Assembly (NCBI GenBank): GCA_946997485.1
Contig: CAMPVF010000005.1
Location: forward strand, 44,869-108,868
Direction of reading: 5' to 3'
Length of the DNA stretch: 64,000 nucleotides
Source: an uncultured Atopobium sp.
GTDB taxonomy: Bacteria > Actinomycetota > Coriobacteriia > Coriobacteriales > Atopobiaceae
Made by a program: the position numbers and the translations under genes. Below the pieces are notes generated by a model. It saw only the letters and a list, made by a program, of their open reading frames with translations. It had not been told where the DNA came from and did not search any database. Within the stretch, counting starts at the first letter, position 1. Each line of letters starts with the position of its first letter. This document shows positions 36,062 to 46,263 of this stretch, piece by piece.

Positions 36062-38476
36062 ATGCCACACAACACCGCATCAAACAGCAGGTCAAACACT
36101 ACGTCAGCTGTAGCGAACGTGCAAGAACAAGTGGCACACACAAAGCAGCCCGCCAAACGCAAAACCGTACGCACACGCTTGGTTGAACTTGGCTACTATT
36201 TTATGAATGCCCAGGGCGCAATACCAACAGCCGACATTTATGCAAAATTTTATCCCAACACACCATCGCTCGCTTCACGCGAAAAAGCGTTTTCGCGTGA
36301 CCGCAAAGCCCTGGAAGAGTTTGGTTTTTCAATCGAGCAAATAAAAGAGGGTAATAACGCCTACTATTGGCGCGTAAACCAGAGTAAGTCGTTTTTGTCG
36401 CAAACAATTACAGCGCTGCAGGCGCAATACCTCATAACCTTGCTGCAGCCGCTGGTAGACGACCCAAGTTTTGCGCGCAGTGCCGATTTGCACTATGCAC
36501 TTATGCGGCTTGCGAGCATATCAACAAACGCGCACCAGGCGCTTGCAGCATGTACACCTACGAATAATGCCACAGATAGCAAGGACAACACAAGCAACAT
36601 GCGCGCAGGCAATAAAACAGGCGAGCAAACCCTTCGCACACGTGAAAAGCAACTAATCAACACGCACATGCTCGAAGTAGTAACCGATGCGCAGCGCACA
36701 AAACACCTCGTAGATGCAACGTACACCACCTCAGATGGTACAACCAAAAAATACCTGCTTGCAGTCCTCGGCGTGTTTGGTGTGTATTCGCACTTGTATG
36801 TATCGGCAGAAAAGTACAACTATCCGCCAAACAACACGTCATCGCACAACGCTATTCCCACAGGCGCCATTCGCACGTTTCGTTTAAGCCGCTTTGTAAG
36901 CGGACACATAACTACTCTGCGGCAGGCAGCTACCAACATACCAAACAATCACAGCTCATCAAAACTCCCCATTCACCTGGGAAAACCTCAGCAAAAGGTA
37001 ACACTTATTGTACAGCCTGCCGATTTTGAGCGCCTACACAGCTATATTAACAACAAAGACGTAACACCCATCACAAACAACGCCAAGGACACCACGCCCG
37101 TTGCATATCGCTGGCATACCACCATGAGATGCGCGGAAAGCACCTATCGCTGGCTTATTGAGCAGAGCATCATTCCCCTTGAGCCACGACATGTGCGAGA
37201 TGCATGGTATGATCTGCTCACCCACGCTGAAAACACGATTGCACAGCGCAACAACGCTGACGCATATAAAGCGTGTATGCTGCAAAAAAACCATACCGAT
37301 GCAATAGTGGGCGCCCAAACACAGTCACAAAACACTGCACTTACCCGCGCATATGACAAACTGCGGGCACCTAAACTTACGCGTAAATACGTGCCGCGCA
37401 AATCGATTGAAGAAGAAACGCGCATTATGCTCAGTTTGCTTTCGCGCCTCAAACATAATGGCGACAGCATTCAAAAAGATGAAATCGTTGCCCAGTACGC
37501 GTGCACGCCTCAAGAGGCGCAAACCTATCTTGAGCGATTGCTTGAGCTTTCAAACGTAACAAACGACATCTACCTGCCTATCACCTACTACGAAGCAGCA
37601 AAAACAACACAGCAAAGCGAAGATGGCGATAATACCACCAACGTCACGGATGTACGGAACGCTAAGGACACCAAGGACGATGAAAACGAGATTATTGAGG
37701 CTGTGGTGCTGCAAAACCAAACCGATGACGAGTGCATATATGCAGGTAAATCCCTTGCGTTTCCTGTACGCGAAATAGAAGCGCTGCAAGAGGGATTCCT
37801 TACGCTTGGCATCACAAACGCGCAGCAAGCGCAAGATGCGCAGGTTGAACAGGTTGCGCAAGACGCCAAGCACGCGCAGGATGCGCAAGATGCACAAGAC
37901 GCGAAAGCACCCTTCCCCACCTGTGCAAACAACCACATAACCTCACCCATAACAGAGGCGCTTAAAACGATTGCTCACGCCATTGTGCACAGGCAGGCAC
38001 TTGTGTTTTTGTATCCCACAAAAAACGCGGGCGCGGCGGCAGATCGCCTGGTTTGGCCGCTCTGCACCACGTATGCAAATCAAACGTGGTATATGCACGG
38101 ATGGGATATGCGCGAAGGCGCGCACAAAACCTACGCGTGTAGTCGCATGCAGCAGGTGCACACACAAACGGCAGCGCAACCAGAAATACCACAGCTTCCC
38201 GAAGACACAACCGAGCCCGTGCGTTGCATTGTAAGCAAACGCTTGCTCGACAATTTGTGGTGGCCGCAAGAAAGCATTATTGAGCAGGAAAGTAGCGACA
38301 ATGTGGTGCTGCGCGTAACGGCATTTAGCAGCATTTGGCTTACAAAACGCCTGGTAGCATATGCCGACGAGATTATTCCGCTCGAAACAACAAGTACCAG
38401 CAACTATATTAATTTGCTAGCGTGGATAAGCACGTGTAAAAAGTTGTTTGAACAATCGGCGGCGTGGGATGCATAG
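36062..38476 (+). CDS. Double WYL-domain transcriptional regulator (PafBC-like fusion)
   Basis: 804 residues from the ATG at 36062 (GAGGTACC upstream); an ATG at 36032 would add 10 residues. N-terminal helix-turn-helix (about 35-105: R-T-R-L-V-E-L-G-Y-Y-F, S-R-D-R-K-A-L-E-E-F-G-F), a first WYL-like region (about 200-290, with R-T-F-R-L-S-R-F), a second HTH (about 440-520) and a second WYL (about 630-720: Q-T-W-Y-M-H-G-W-D, Y-A-C-S-R-M). The repeated HTH-WYL plan equals PafB plus PafC in one chain; PafBC regulates the actinobacterial DNA-damage response. Asn/Thr and Asp/Ala-rich linkers are expanded. Regulon unknown. Confidence 0.8.
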   Translation: MPHNTASNSRSNTTSAVANVQEQVAHTKQPAKRKTVRTRLVELGYYFMNAQGAIPTADIYAKFYPNTPSLASREKAFSRDRKALEEFGFSIEQIKEGNNAYYWRVNQSKSFLSQTITALQAQYLITLLQPLVDDPSFARSADLHYALMRLASISTNAHQALAACTPTNNATDSKDNTSNMRAGNKTGEQTLRTREKQLINTHMLEVVTDAQRTKHLVDATYTTSDGTTKKYLLAVLGVFGVYSHLYVSAEKYNYPPNNTSSHNAIPTGAIRTFRLSRFVSGHITTLRQAATNIPNNHSSSKLPIHLGKPQQKVTLIVQPADFERLHSYINNKDVTPITNNAKDTTPVAYRWHTTMRCAESTYRWLIEQSIIPLEPRHVRDAWYDLLTHAENTIAQRNNADAYKACMLQKNHTDAIVGAQTQSQNTALTRAYDKLRAPKLTRKYVPRKSIEEETRIMLSLLSRLKHNGDSIQKDEIVAQYACTPQEAQTYLERLLELSNVTNDIYLPITYYEAAKTTQQSEDGDNTTNVTDVRNAKDTKDDENEIIEAVVLQNQTDDECIYAGKSLAFPVREIEALQEGFLTLGITNAQQAQDAQVEQVAQDAKHAQDAQDAQDAKAPFPTCANNHITSPITEALKTIAHAIVHRQALVFLYPTKNAGAAADRLVWPLCTTYANQTWYMHGWDMREGAHKTYACSRMQQVHTQTAAQPEIPQLPEDTTEPVRCIVSKRLLDNLWWPQESIIEQESSDNVVLRVTAFSSIWLTKRLVAYADEIIPLETTSTSNYINLLAWISTCKKLFEQSAAWDA

Positions 38477-38563
38477 TGGGATGCATAGCGGGATGCGGCG
38501 TGGAAAACGGCGTCACAGGACGAGTAGCGAATCTCTCGCACACTACAACCCCGCACCACAACC

Positions 38564-41500
38564 CTACACCTCGTTATCACACGCCTGCGGCGACGCTGCC
38601 GGGTGCGACTGTTGCCAAAGCGCCATCACACTACCAATCGTTTCGCGCGTTACCTGCGTATAATGCTGAGTAGGAAGCGACCGCAAAAACACCTTACCGT
38701 AATTTTTATGACACACGCGCCCATCGGCAAGCACAATAAAACCCGCATCGTGCGACGTGCGAATAAGCCTGCCTGCCGCCTGTTTTACCTGCATAACCGC
38801 CTCGGGCAAACACACCGTCCACCACGCACGCGAATTGCGGCTCATGAGCTCCTGCATAACAGGTTCATCGGGCGGCGCAAACGGAAGCCGCGTAATAACC
38901 ACGCAGCGCAACGTAGCACCAGGTGCATCGATGCCCTCCCAAAACGTTTTAAGCGCCATGAGCGACGCGTGCGGCGACTTACAAAAACGCGACAGCAAAT
39001 AGCGCGCGCTTACCTTCGGCGCCTGATACAGCAGCTCAAGCCCCTCTTTTTCGAGGCGTGCCTGCAAACGTTTGTGCATATATTCCATATCGCGCCTATT
39101 GGTAAACAGCGTAAGCACCGAGCCCTGCATGCGCACATGTATGTCAAACAGCAAATCCTCAAGCTCGCGCCTATAGGCCTGCTCACCCGGAAGCGCCATA
39201 TTCGAAGGCACCAGCACACACATGTTTTCATCGTAATGAAACACGGGCGGCACGCTGCAGCTATTCACGCGCTCGTCGGCAAGCAAGTCAAGACCAACCG
39301 CATGTTTAAAGTATGAAAACGACGAATCAATCGACAGTGTTGCCGAAGTAAACACCACGCTATCCATCTCGTTGTACCACAGCGAAGCCAGGCGCCCGCC
39401 CACATCCAAGCAGGTTGCGCTCACGCCGTAGCTGGTAGTATGCATAGCGGTTGAAATATCAAGCGTATACACGTATGAGTCGTCGCCCCCAACACAGATA
39501 AACTGCAGGGTTTGCTCAAAATCCTGAAGAGTGCTTGCGCACGATGCAATATCTTTTATAAAGTCGCTAGCAGGCGTTTGCTTGAGCTGCGCCGCAAGTT
39601 TACCAAGTGCGCGCGCAGCGTCATGCAGCTGCACCATCAGTTCCTGCGCCGCCGCACAAAACAGCTGCCAGGCATTATCGGCACGTATAGCTGCATCAAT
39701 GCGCGCACTGCGGGTTTGTGCCGTGTCATAATACGCGTTTTGCGCGTCGGGAACGCGCACATCGGCAAGCCGTGCAAACGCCGCCTGCGCGCAGGTATCA
39801 AGCCCTTCTAGGGCATCAAACAGCGGATATACAATACTATGTATAAGCGCTTTTTGGTCGCTATGCGCAAACAGGTGCACAACACTAGCAAGCAGCCCCG
39901 CCCGTGCACTGCCAAGCGTGCGTATTGTTTCACGAATAATCCGCGGGTGCGCACTTTTTGCCCACATCGTGCGCGCCGTTTCCGAAAAGCCGTGCGACTC
40001 GTCCACAATCCAGTTAGTTATCTGCGGAAATATCGCAAAATCGTTTTGCATGTCAACAAGCAACAACGCATGATTCGTTACTACAATGTCGCATTGCTGC
40101 GCGCGAGCACGCAGCTCCTGCATAAGATAGTTTGAGTTTACAGCAATCTTCATCTGCGCTGCATTATCGCTGGTAGCATTCGAAATCATGCTGTGCGTAA
40201 CATATTTCCAGCGAATGCCCAAATCGTCAATATCCAGCTCTGGCTTCTCGCATGCAGCGGCAAATACCAGCGCAAATGCCGTTAGCGTTTCGGCTGCGGC
40301 CAATAGCTCCGAGCCAAACTGCGTTTTAAGCTGCTTTTTATCAAACGGACGCGTTGCCCAGTACAAACAGGTTTCAAGCGACGGGTAATGCTGCGCGCCC
40401 TTAAGCGCCACATACCGCAAAGGCGCATCACAGCTGCTTGCCAACGCAGCTGCCAGCGCGGGCAAATCCTTATGCACAAGCTGGTCGGCAAGGGCGTTTG
40501 TTTTTGTGGCAATACCAATAGATACGTGCTCAAATAAGGCTTTTTTTATCGAGGGCACCAAATACGCCACGCTTTTACCTACGCCTGTTGGCGCCTCAAT
40601 AATCGCGTGCTTGTGCATGTGCTGCGCTTTTCCAACCTCAAGTGCCATGGTTTTTTGGCTTGGTCGAGGTTCATAGCTGCATCCTGCGTGGCTGGTCGCG
40701 CCATGCGAGTGCGCGCCACTCCTGCCAGCGCCATTCGCACCATCGCCATGCGCATACACGCCAAACATTGCCTCTACACAACCACCTGGTTCAAACTCGC
40801 GCATAACATCAGCAGGCTCAAGTGGTTTGGGCGGGCGCGCAGCTTGCTCTACCTGCGTTTTTTGCAAATCGGCGAGCACATACGTTGCACGCGCATGCTT
40901 AATTGCCGAAAACACCCTACCATACGACACGCTCCTCTTGTCTTCGCTCGAATCTTCGCCCGAGCACACAAGCGCCTCTACGCCCGCAAACACATCCGCA
41001 TACGTCCACTCGCTGCGCATACCATCATCCTCATGCATATGCGCAAACAAGTGCACAAGCGACTCCGGCAACTGACACAACGCACGCATCATATAGTGCC
41101 ACACGTCAGCAAGCGCTTTGCAATCGTCGTCGGCACGGTGCGTAACACGCGCACAGCCAAAAAGCACCGCTAAGTCTTCGAGCTTATGGGTATTAAACGA
41201 AGGAAAAGCAATTTTCGAAAGTGCAAGCGAATCTATCCAGGTAGACGACACCGTTTGGTGCTGCAACACGCCTTCAACAAAGGTTTTATCAAACGCAGCA
41301 TTGTGCGCCACGATTGGTGCGCCACCAACAAATTGCGCAAGCGCACCCACCGCCTCTTTAGGCTTGGGAGCTGCGGCAACGTCGGCATTATAAATGTTGG
41401 TAAGCTTGCTTATGTGCGCCGGTATTGGCTTTGGCGGGTGCACAAAGGTGCAAAATGTGTCAAACGTGCCATCTGCGTGGCGTTTTACGGCTGCAATTTG

Positions 41501-41803
41501 CGTAAGCGAATCGCCGGCAAACGAAAGCCCCGTAGTTTCGGTGTCGAGAAACACAAGACCCTGCTCCAAGGAAGCAGTATCCACATCCCACGCGTCTTGC
41601 ATAAGCTGCTCGTAGCGCGCGACGACGCGCGCAGGCGTGTTGGCATACAGCACACCTCTAAGACGTGCGGCATAGTCTACCTGCGCGTTTGTTTGCGGGC
41701 GCGCGGGTGTTTCTGGTGTTATTGAACCTTCGCCCGTAGTAGTGCTGGCGGCGGCTGGCGCATTACGCGTTTGTTTCTCGCTTAAATCGGCCGAATCACT
41801 CAT
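38564..41803 (-). CDS. dinG: DnaQ-like exonuclease fused to a DinG-type helicase
   Basis: 1079 residues from the ATG at 41803, which overlaps the ddl stop by 8 bases. Residues about 85-250 are a DEDDh exonuclease (L-D-T-E-T-T-G, H-N-A-A-F-D, and H-R-A-D-D-D-C). A superfamily 2 XPD/DinG helicase follows: Q-K-x-M motif, A-P-T-G-V-G-K-S Walker A (about 410), D-E-S-H box, and C-terminal L-T-L-F-T-N-R-R, F-W-E-G-I-D and Q-A-A-G-R-L-I-R-T. The iron-sulfur cysteines are not obvious, as in the exonuclease-fused DinG of Gram-positives, some of which are nucleases without helicase activity. Likely role in repair of DNA ends or R-loops. Confidence 0.92.
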   Translation of the reverse strand: MSDSADLSEKQTRNAPAAASTTTGEGSITPETPARPQTNAQVDYAARLRGVLYANTPARVVARYEQLMQDAWDVDTASLEQGLVFLDTETTGLSFAGDSLTQIAAVKRHADGTFDTFCTFVHPPKPIPAHISKLTNIYNADVAAAPKPKEAVGALAQFVGGAPIVAHNAAFDKTFVEGVLQHQTVSSTWIDSLALSKIAFPSFNTHKLEDLAVLFGCARVTHRADDDCKALADVWHYMMRALCQLPESLVHLFAHMHEDDGMRSEWTYADVFAGVEALVCSGEDSSEDKRSVSYGRVFSAIKHARATYVLADLQKTQVEQAARPPKPLEPADVMREFEPGGCVEAMFGVYAHGDGANGAGRSGAHSHGATSHAGCSYEPRPSQKTMALEVGKAQHMHKHAIIEAPTGVGKSVAYLVPSIKKALFEHVSIGIATKTNALADQLVHKDLPALAAALASSCDAPLRYVALKGAQHYPSLETCLYWATRPFDKKQLKTQFGSELLAAAETLTAFALVFAAACEKPELDIDDLGIRWKYVTHSMISNATSDNAAQMKIAVNSNYLMQELRARAQQCDIVVTNHALLLVDMQNDFAIFPQITNWIVDESHGFSETARTMWAKSAHPRIIRETIRTLGSARAGLLASVVHLFAHSDQKALIHSIVYPLFDALEGLDTCAQAAFARLADVRVPDAQNAYYDTAQTRSARIDAAIRADNAWQLFCAAAQELMVQLHDAARALGKLAAQLKQTPASDFIKDIASCASTLQDFEQTLQFICVGGDDSYVYTLDISTAMHTTSYGVSATCLDVGGRLASLWYNEMDSVVFTSATLSIDSSFSYFKHAVGLDLLADERVNSCSVPPVFHYDENMCVLVPSNMALPGEQAYRRELEDLLFDIHVRMQGSVLTLFTNRRDMEYMHKRLQARLEKEGLELLYQAPKVSARYLLSRFCKSPHASLMALKTFWEGIDAPGATLRCVVITRLPFAPPDEPVMQELMSRNSRAWWTVCLPEAVMQVKQAAGRLIRTSHDAGFIVLADGRVCHKNYGKVFLRSLPTQHYTQVTRETIGSVMALWQQSHPAASPQACDNEV

Positions 41804-42776
41804 GATAGTGCAGATAGTCCTCGTGATCTTCGCAGGCACACTCAATTAAATAGGTGCACAGCTCACTAAACGACATGCCGTCATGGCGGGCAGCATCGGG
41901 AATAAGGCTATGCACCGTCATGCCCGGAATATTATTGGTTTCAAGAATATAGGGCTCGCCTGTAGCATCAACAATAAAATCGCTGCGTGAAACACCCGTG
42001 CAGCCAAGGGCACGGTGTGCTCGCACGGCAAGCTCCTGCGCGCGACTATATGCCGCGGGCGACAAATTCGCAGGTATCACATGATGAAGCGCGGCAGGCT
42101 CATTTTTTGCATCAAGGTCGTAAATGGGCGCCTCATACTTAATTTCAACCACGGGAAGCGCATGCGGATTTTTTGTACCAATCACAGGCACAGTAATTTC
42201 GGTGCCAACAATGCGCTCCTCAACAAGAACACCACTGTTTTTGCCGCGCGCAGACGCAATGGCCGAAGCCAGCGTTGCGGCATCGTTAACAAGGTGCACG
42301 CCAAAACTGGAGCCATTGTCCGTTGGTTTTACCACATACGGAAGTGTAAGCTCATGGGTAATATGCTGCACAAGCTCATCATCAATTACCTGGTGAGAAG
42401 GCACATATATATCGCGCGGCGCAGGGATATTTGCGCTGCGATATACAAATTTTGCCATGTTTTTATGCATTGACAATGCCGAAGCAAGCACGCCCGAGCC
42501 CGTATACGGGATATGCAGTGTTTCGAGCAGCCCCTGAATACAACCATCTTCGCCAAACTTACCATGCATAGCAACAAACACAACGTCAAATTCGCGGGCG
42601 GCAAGGCGGGAAACAAAGCTTAAGTCCTTAACGTCGAACAGTTCAACATGACGAAACCCAGCTTCTTGCAGCGCTTTTGTGCACTCGGTGCCCGATTGCA
42701 TCGAAATGTCACGTTCGTCCGACCAGCCCCCTGCCAAAACAGCAACGGAATAATGTGTTACATCAGTATTCTGCAT
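41796..42776 (-). CDS. ddl: D-alanine--D-alanine ligase
   Basis: 326 residues from the ATG at 42776, with AAGGA 6-7 bases upstream; a start six codons earlier is possible. ATP-grasp enzyme: N-terminal A-V-L-A-G-G-W-S-D-E-R-D-I-S, H-G-K-F-G-E-D-G, P-Y-T-G-S-G, V-V-K-P-T-D-N-G-S-S-F-G and C-terminal L-E-T-N-N-I-P-G-M-T. It makes the dipeptide for peptidoglycan precursors. The S-D-E-R-D/Y-family signature corresponds to D-Ala-D-Ala specificity rather than D-Lac enzymes only tentatively. Overlaps the helicase gene. Confidence 0.95.
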   Translation of the reverse strand: MQNTDVTHYSVAVLAGGWSDERDISMQSGTECTKALQEAGFRHVELFDVKDLSFVSRLAAREFDVVFVAMHGKFGEDGCIQGLLETLHIPYTGSGVLASALSMHKNMAKFVYRSANIPAPRDIYVPSHQVIDDELVQHITHELTLPYVVKPTDNGSSFGVHLVNDAATLASAIASARGKNSGVLVEERIVGTEITVPVIGTKNPHALPVVEIKYEAPIYDLDAKNEPAALHHVIPANLSPAAYSRAQELAVRAHRALGCTGVSRSDFIVDATGEPYILETNNIPGMTVHSLIPDAARHDGMSFSELCTYLIECACEDHEDYLHYHE

Positions 42777-42913
42777 GTGAAATCCTTCCAACATGGTTGT
42801 TTTGCGCTACACTCAATCACATGTAAAGCAACACGTGACGTGGCTGCAAAGCACGTGTGCGCTTGTTAGTAGAATACCTAATACCACGCAATAAGTATAT
42901 GGAGAGGCTTAAA

Positions 42914-44125
42914 ATGTGCGATATAACCATTAAACAGAGCAACACGCCCGCGTGTGCGCCTACACCCGCGTGTGCTGAGGCACACGCACATACTGTGGGT
43001 GCGGGTATAGCAAACGATGCTGCGACCAATGCTGCAAACGAAAACGCATGCGAACACGCCAATGACCGTGAAACGCCGCGCACTAATCTGCGCCGACTTT
43101 CTCACGACGACCTTGTCTACCAGCTAAAACTCATGCATCTGCCCGCATTTCGCGCTAAGCAAATTGAAGACTGGCTGTGGCACTACAACATAGGTTCCTT
43201 TGACGACATGACCAACATCTCAAAAGCGCTGCGTGCGCAGCTTGCCAAGCAGTTTTACCTCTATGCGCCGCGTGCTATAAACAAGCATGTTTCTCAGGAC
43301 GGCAGCCGCAAATACCTGCTTCTTCTTGAGGATGGTATTTCGGTTGAATGTGTTGGCATGCCCAATGGTGATAAACTCTCGGTTTGCGTATCGTCGCAGG
43401 CAGGATGCGCCATGGGCTGCGTGTTTTGTGCTACGGGTAAGGCGGGGTTGCGCCGCAATTTGTTTGCCGACGAAATTTATCAGCAGGCGCTGTTTATTCG
43501 CGACGATTTCGACGGTATGCGCATAAGCAACATTGTGTTAATGGGTCAGGGCGAGCCGCTCACCAACTACACGCAAGCGCTGCGCGCGCTGCGGCTTTTT
43601 AATAACCCGCTTGGTCTGGGTATTGGCGCCCGCCATCTTACACTTTCTACCTGCGGCATTATTCCAAATATTGCTAAATTTGCGCAAGAAGAAGAGCAGT
43701 TTACCTTGGCGGTATCGCTTCACTCCGCCGTACAAAAAACCCGCGACTACCTTATGCCGGGTGTAAAGAAGTTTTCACTTGTTAATTTATACAACATGAT
43801 GCAAACCTATGTGCAAAAAACGAAGCGCCGCCCAAGCTACGAATACGCCCTGATAAAAGGGGTAAACGATACCCCCGAAGAGCTGCAAGCGCTGTGTGAT
43901 TTTTGCCGCGGCACCCTCTGTCATGTTAACCTTATTCAGCTTAACGAAATAGACGATTCGCCCTTTAAGCCCACAAGCGAAAAACGCGCACAAGAATTTG
44001 TACGCGCACTTAATGCATGCGGTGTAGAAGCTACAATTCGCGTGTCACGCGGGCAAGACATCGATGCTGCCTGTGGCCAGCTTCAGCAGCGAAGCTGCCC
44101 GTTAAATAAACAAAAGCGCAGTTAA
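42914..44125 (+). CDS. rlmN: 23S rRNA (adenine-2503-C2)-methyltransferase
   Basis: 403 residues from the ATG at 42914, with GGAGAGG 6 bases upstream. Radical SAM enzyme: cluster cysteines C165-x3-C169-x2-C172 (C-A-M-G-C-V-F-C), G-Q-G-E-P-L-x-N, and the C-terminal D-I-D-A-A-C-G-Q-L with the methyl-carrying cysteine. The Q-D-I-D-A-A-C-G-Q sequence points to RlmN rather than the antibiotic-resistance relative Cfr. Residues about 5-50 form a disordered Ala/Asn/Cys-containing extension not normally seen. Followed by a strong terminator. Confidence 0.95.
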   Translation: MCDITIKQSNTPACAPTPACAEAHAHTVGAGIANDAATNAANENACEHANDRETPRTNLRRLSHDDLVYQLKLMHLPAFRAKQIEDWLWHYNIGSFDDMTNISKALRAQLAKQFYLYAPRAINKHVSQDGSRKYLLLLEDGISVECVGMPNGDKLSVCVSSQAGCAMGCVFCATGKAGLRRNLFADEIYQQALFIRDDFDGMRISNIVLMGQGEPLTNYTQALRALRLFNNPLGLGIGARHLTLSTCGIIPNIAKFAQEEEQFTLAVSLHSAVQKTRDYLMPGVKKFSLVNLYNMMQTYVQKTKRRPSYEYALIKGVNDTPEELQALCDFCRGTLCHVNLIQLNEIDDSPFKPTSEKRAQEFVRALNACGVEATIRVSRGQDIDAACGQLQQRSCPLNKQKRS

Positions 44126-44178
44126 TCATAGGTTTATACATAGTTTTGTATAACTATACCATAGAAGGATTAATAAGG

Positions 44179-44211
44179 AAAACGTACCGGCAGGCGTCGG
44201 TACGTTTTTAT
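44179..44211 (+). terminator. Intrinsic terminator after rlmN
   Basis: AAACGTACCG and CGGTACGTTT pair perfectly around an 8-base loop and lead into TTTTTATAT. Confidence 0.93.
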
Positions 44212-44277
44212 ATAGATTGTTCTCTTCCCTATTTTTGCGAAGGCGCGCAGCTCGTAACAGCTACGTGCACGTGTGCG

Positions 44278-44508
44278 TTAATAACGCGAGCCGCACACCC
44301 GATCCCATTTTTCATACGTTTCTTGCGTATCTACACCCGTGTTCATAGCAGCACACATGGCGTCATACGCCACATTACGCACGTGAGATATGCGGCCGCA
44401 CACGCGAGCTATCAGCGCGTTTTGTTCTTCTTGCGAACGAGTTGCAAACCACGCCGCAGCGGCAACAGCCGCGCCTAATAGCACTGCTTTTCCAGTCTTG
44501 CATTTCAT
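44278..44508 (-). CDS. Small single-span membrane protein, unknown
   Basis: 76 residues, MKCKTGKAVLLGAAVAAAAW..., with one N-terminal membrane helix (about 7-24) and a short charged tail containing two cysteines. GGATGA precedes the ATG. It sits alone between the rlmN terminator and parB. It resembles in shape the DUF6110-like protein at 9.4-9.7 kb (short basic start, Ala-rich helix, soluble tail) but I see no clear homology. Probability of being a real gene is moderate. Confidence 0.55.
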   Translation of the reverse strand: MKCKTGKAVLLGAAVAAAAWFATRSQEEQNALIARVCGRISHVRNVAYDAMCAAMNTGVDTQETYEKWDRVCGSRY

Positions 44509-44589
44509 ACGTCATCCAATCTCTCTGTTATGCGTCACGCGAACAAGCGTCGTTACACGGGTAACACACGTGCGAAACTTCATTAAGCC

Positions 44590-45465
44590 TTATAACTCAT
44601 TATTTTCGTCGTCATATCCCCGCTCAAGAGCACGTACCACGCGTGCAAGCATTGCGTCGGAGTCAAACTCAATCTCAATTTTATTCTTCTCGCCCACGCG
44701 CTTTACTTTTACCTTGGCATGCAAAATGCTGCGCAGGTGCTTTGCGGCGCGCTTATAACTTTGCGGCGTCACTGCACGCGGCTTTCTATCCTGTGTACTG
44801 CCAAGAAGCAACGATGCAAGGTTTTCTGTCTGACGTACGCTTAAATGCTCTGTTACTACCTTTTGCGCAAGCTGTTGTTGGGCAGCCGTATCGCTTACAG
44901 TAAGCAAGGCGCGCGCATGACCCGCTGTGATAACACCTTCAATCATCAGCTGCTGTATATCCTGCGGCAAATCAAGCAAACGCATCGTGTTAGCAATTGC
45001 TGAGCGCGATTTCGAAAGCGTAACTCCAAGCTCCTCCTGCGTAAGGGCAAGCTCATCAATTAATTGCTTATACGCGCGCGCTTCTTCAATTGGATTAAGG
45101 TCACTTCTCTGCAAATTCTCAATAAGGGCTAACTTAAGCGTTTGGTCGTCTTTAATGTCTTTAACGCATACCGGCACCTTTTTAAGACCCGCGCGTTTCG
45201 ACGCTTGATAGCGGCGCTCCCCCGCTACAATCTCATACACAGCGCCCTTCTTACGTACTAAAATTGGCTGAAGTACACCATGCTCTTTAATAGACTGGGT
45301 AAGCTCCTCAAGCTCATGCTCATCAAAATGTTTACGCGGCTGACTTTTATTAACACGAATGCTCGAAAGCGGCAACTCAAGCTGCTGCTGCGAAATGCCA
45401 GTTTCAGCGTCCGCACCACTCATAAGCGATTCAAGCCCTTTTCCTAACCCCGTTTTTTTAGCCAC
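44590..45465 (-). CDS. parB: Chromosome-partitioning protein ParB
   Basis: 291 residues. N-terminal basic tail (K-K-T-G-L-G-K-G-L-E-S-L), CTPase/ParB domain with G-E-R-R-Y-Q-A and E-N-L-Q-R-S-D-L-N-P-I-E-E-A, a helix-turn-helix (T-L-S-K-S-R-S-A-I-A-N-T-M-R-L-L) that reads parS, and a C-terminal dimer helix. The N-terminus starts just inside the 3' end of parA (8-base overlap). Perfect parS sites lie 1-2 kb away. Works with ParA in origin segregation and loads SMC in the known system. Confidence 0.97.
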   Translation of the reverse strand: MAKKTGLGKGLESLMSGADAETGISQQQLELPLSSIRVNKSQPRKHFDEHELEELTQSIKEHGVLQPILVRKKGAVYEIVAGERRYQASKRAGLKKVPVCVKDIKDDQTLKLALIENLQRSDLNPIEEARAYKQLIDELALTQEELGVTLSKSRSAIANTMRLLDLPQDIQQLMIEGVITAGHARALLTVSDTAAQQQLAQKVVTEHLSVRQTENLASLLLGSTQDRKPRAVTPQSYKRAAKHLRSILHAKVKVKRVGEKNKIEIEFDSDAMLARVVRALERGYDDENNEL

Positions 45466-46249
45466 GACGACTCACTTCCCTTGCTAATTTAAGGTAGGCC
45501 ATTGAACCCGCACTAAAGCGTGCGTATTTATTTACCGGCACACCATGACTTGGTGCCTCAGAAAGCTTAACGCTGCGCGGAATAATTGTCTTAAACACTT
45601 TTGTACCAAAATACTTACGCACTTCGTTTGCAACATCCTTCGAGAGTGTGGTGCGCGAATCATACATGGTAAGCACAACGCCAAACACCTCTAGATTTGG
45701 ATTTAAGCGCGTTTGAATCATTTTCATAGATTCAAGAAGCTTGCTAACACCTTCAAGCGCATAAAATTCGCATTGGATGGGAATTATAAGACTGTCAGCA
45801 GCAACAAGCGCATTAATCGTAAGTAAGCCAAGTGATGGCGGACAATCAATAAAAATATAGTCATAGTTATAACGGATAGGTTCTATAAGCCCTTTAAGTA
45901 TATTTTCACGCGCTATGGTAGACACAAGCTCAATTTCCGCACCAGCAAGCTGAATAGTAGCAGGAACTACCTCTACCCTATCTTGTGTTGTAGGACAAAT
46001 AACGTCCTCAAGTGGAACATTTTGCATTAAACAGTTATACACGTCCTGTTCAAGCTCGTTTTTATTAATGCCAAAACCCGAACTCGTATTGCCTTGTGGG
46101 TCAAGGTCAATTACAAGGACGCGCTTTTTCTGTTCACCCAAGCATGCTGCAAGGTTTATAGCGGTCGTGGACTTACCAACGCCGCCTTTTTGGTTGATAA
46201 TGGGGATAACATTGCCCCTATATTTTTTTGTAGCGGTTTCCTCGGCCAT
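45458..46249 (-). CDS. parA: Chromosome-partitioning ATPase ParA
   Basis: 263 residues. Deviant Walker A Q-K-G-G-V-G-K-S-T-T-A-I-N, A' motif D-L-D-P-Q-G-N, Walker B I-D-C-P-P-S-L-G. Soj-type, lacking the extended N-terminal regulatory domain. AGGAGA precedes the ATG. A parS site is 15 bases upstream. Binds non-specific DNA with ATP and is released by ParB. Confidence 0.97.
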   Translation of the reverse strand: MAEETATKKYRGNVIPIINQKGGVGKSTTAINLAACLGEQKKRVLVIDLDPQGNTSSGFGINKNELEQDVYNCLMQNVPLEDVICPTTQDRVEVVPATIQLAGAEIELVSTIARENILKGLIEPIRYNYDYIFIDCPPSLGLLTINALVAADSLIIPIQCEFYALEGVSKLLESMKMIQTRLNPNLEVFGVVLTMYDSRTTLSKDVANEVRKYFGTKVFKTIIPRSVKLSEAPSHGVPVNKYARFSAGSMAYLKLAREVSRRG

Positions 46250-46263
46250 GCTTCTCCTGTCAA

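Noticed and set aside
37550..38269. Minus-strand frames within the WYL gene
   Set aside because: Overlap a gene with clear domains; composition is typical of antisense low-complexity shadows.
42857..42913. Upstream extension of RlmN
   Set aside because: The ribosome site fits the ATG at 42914; the extension has no conserved sequence.
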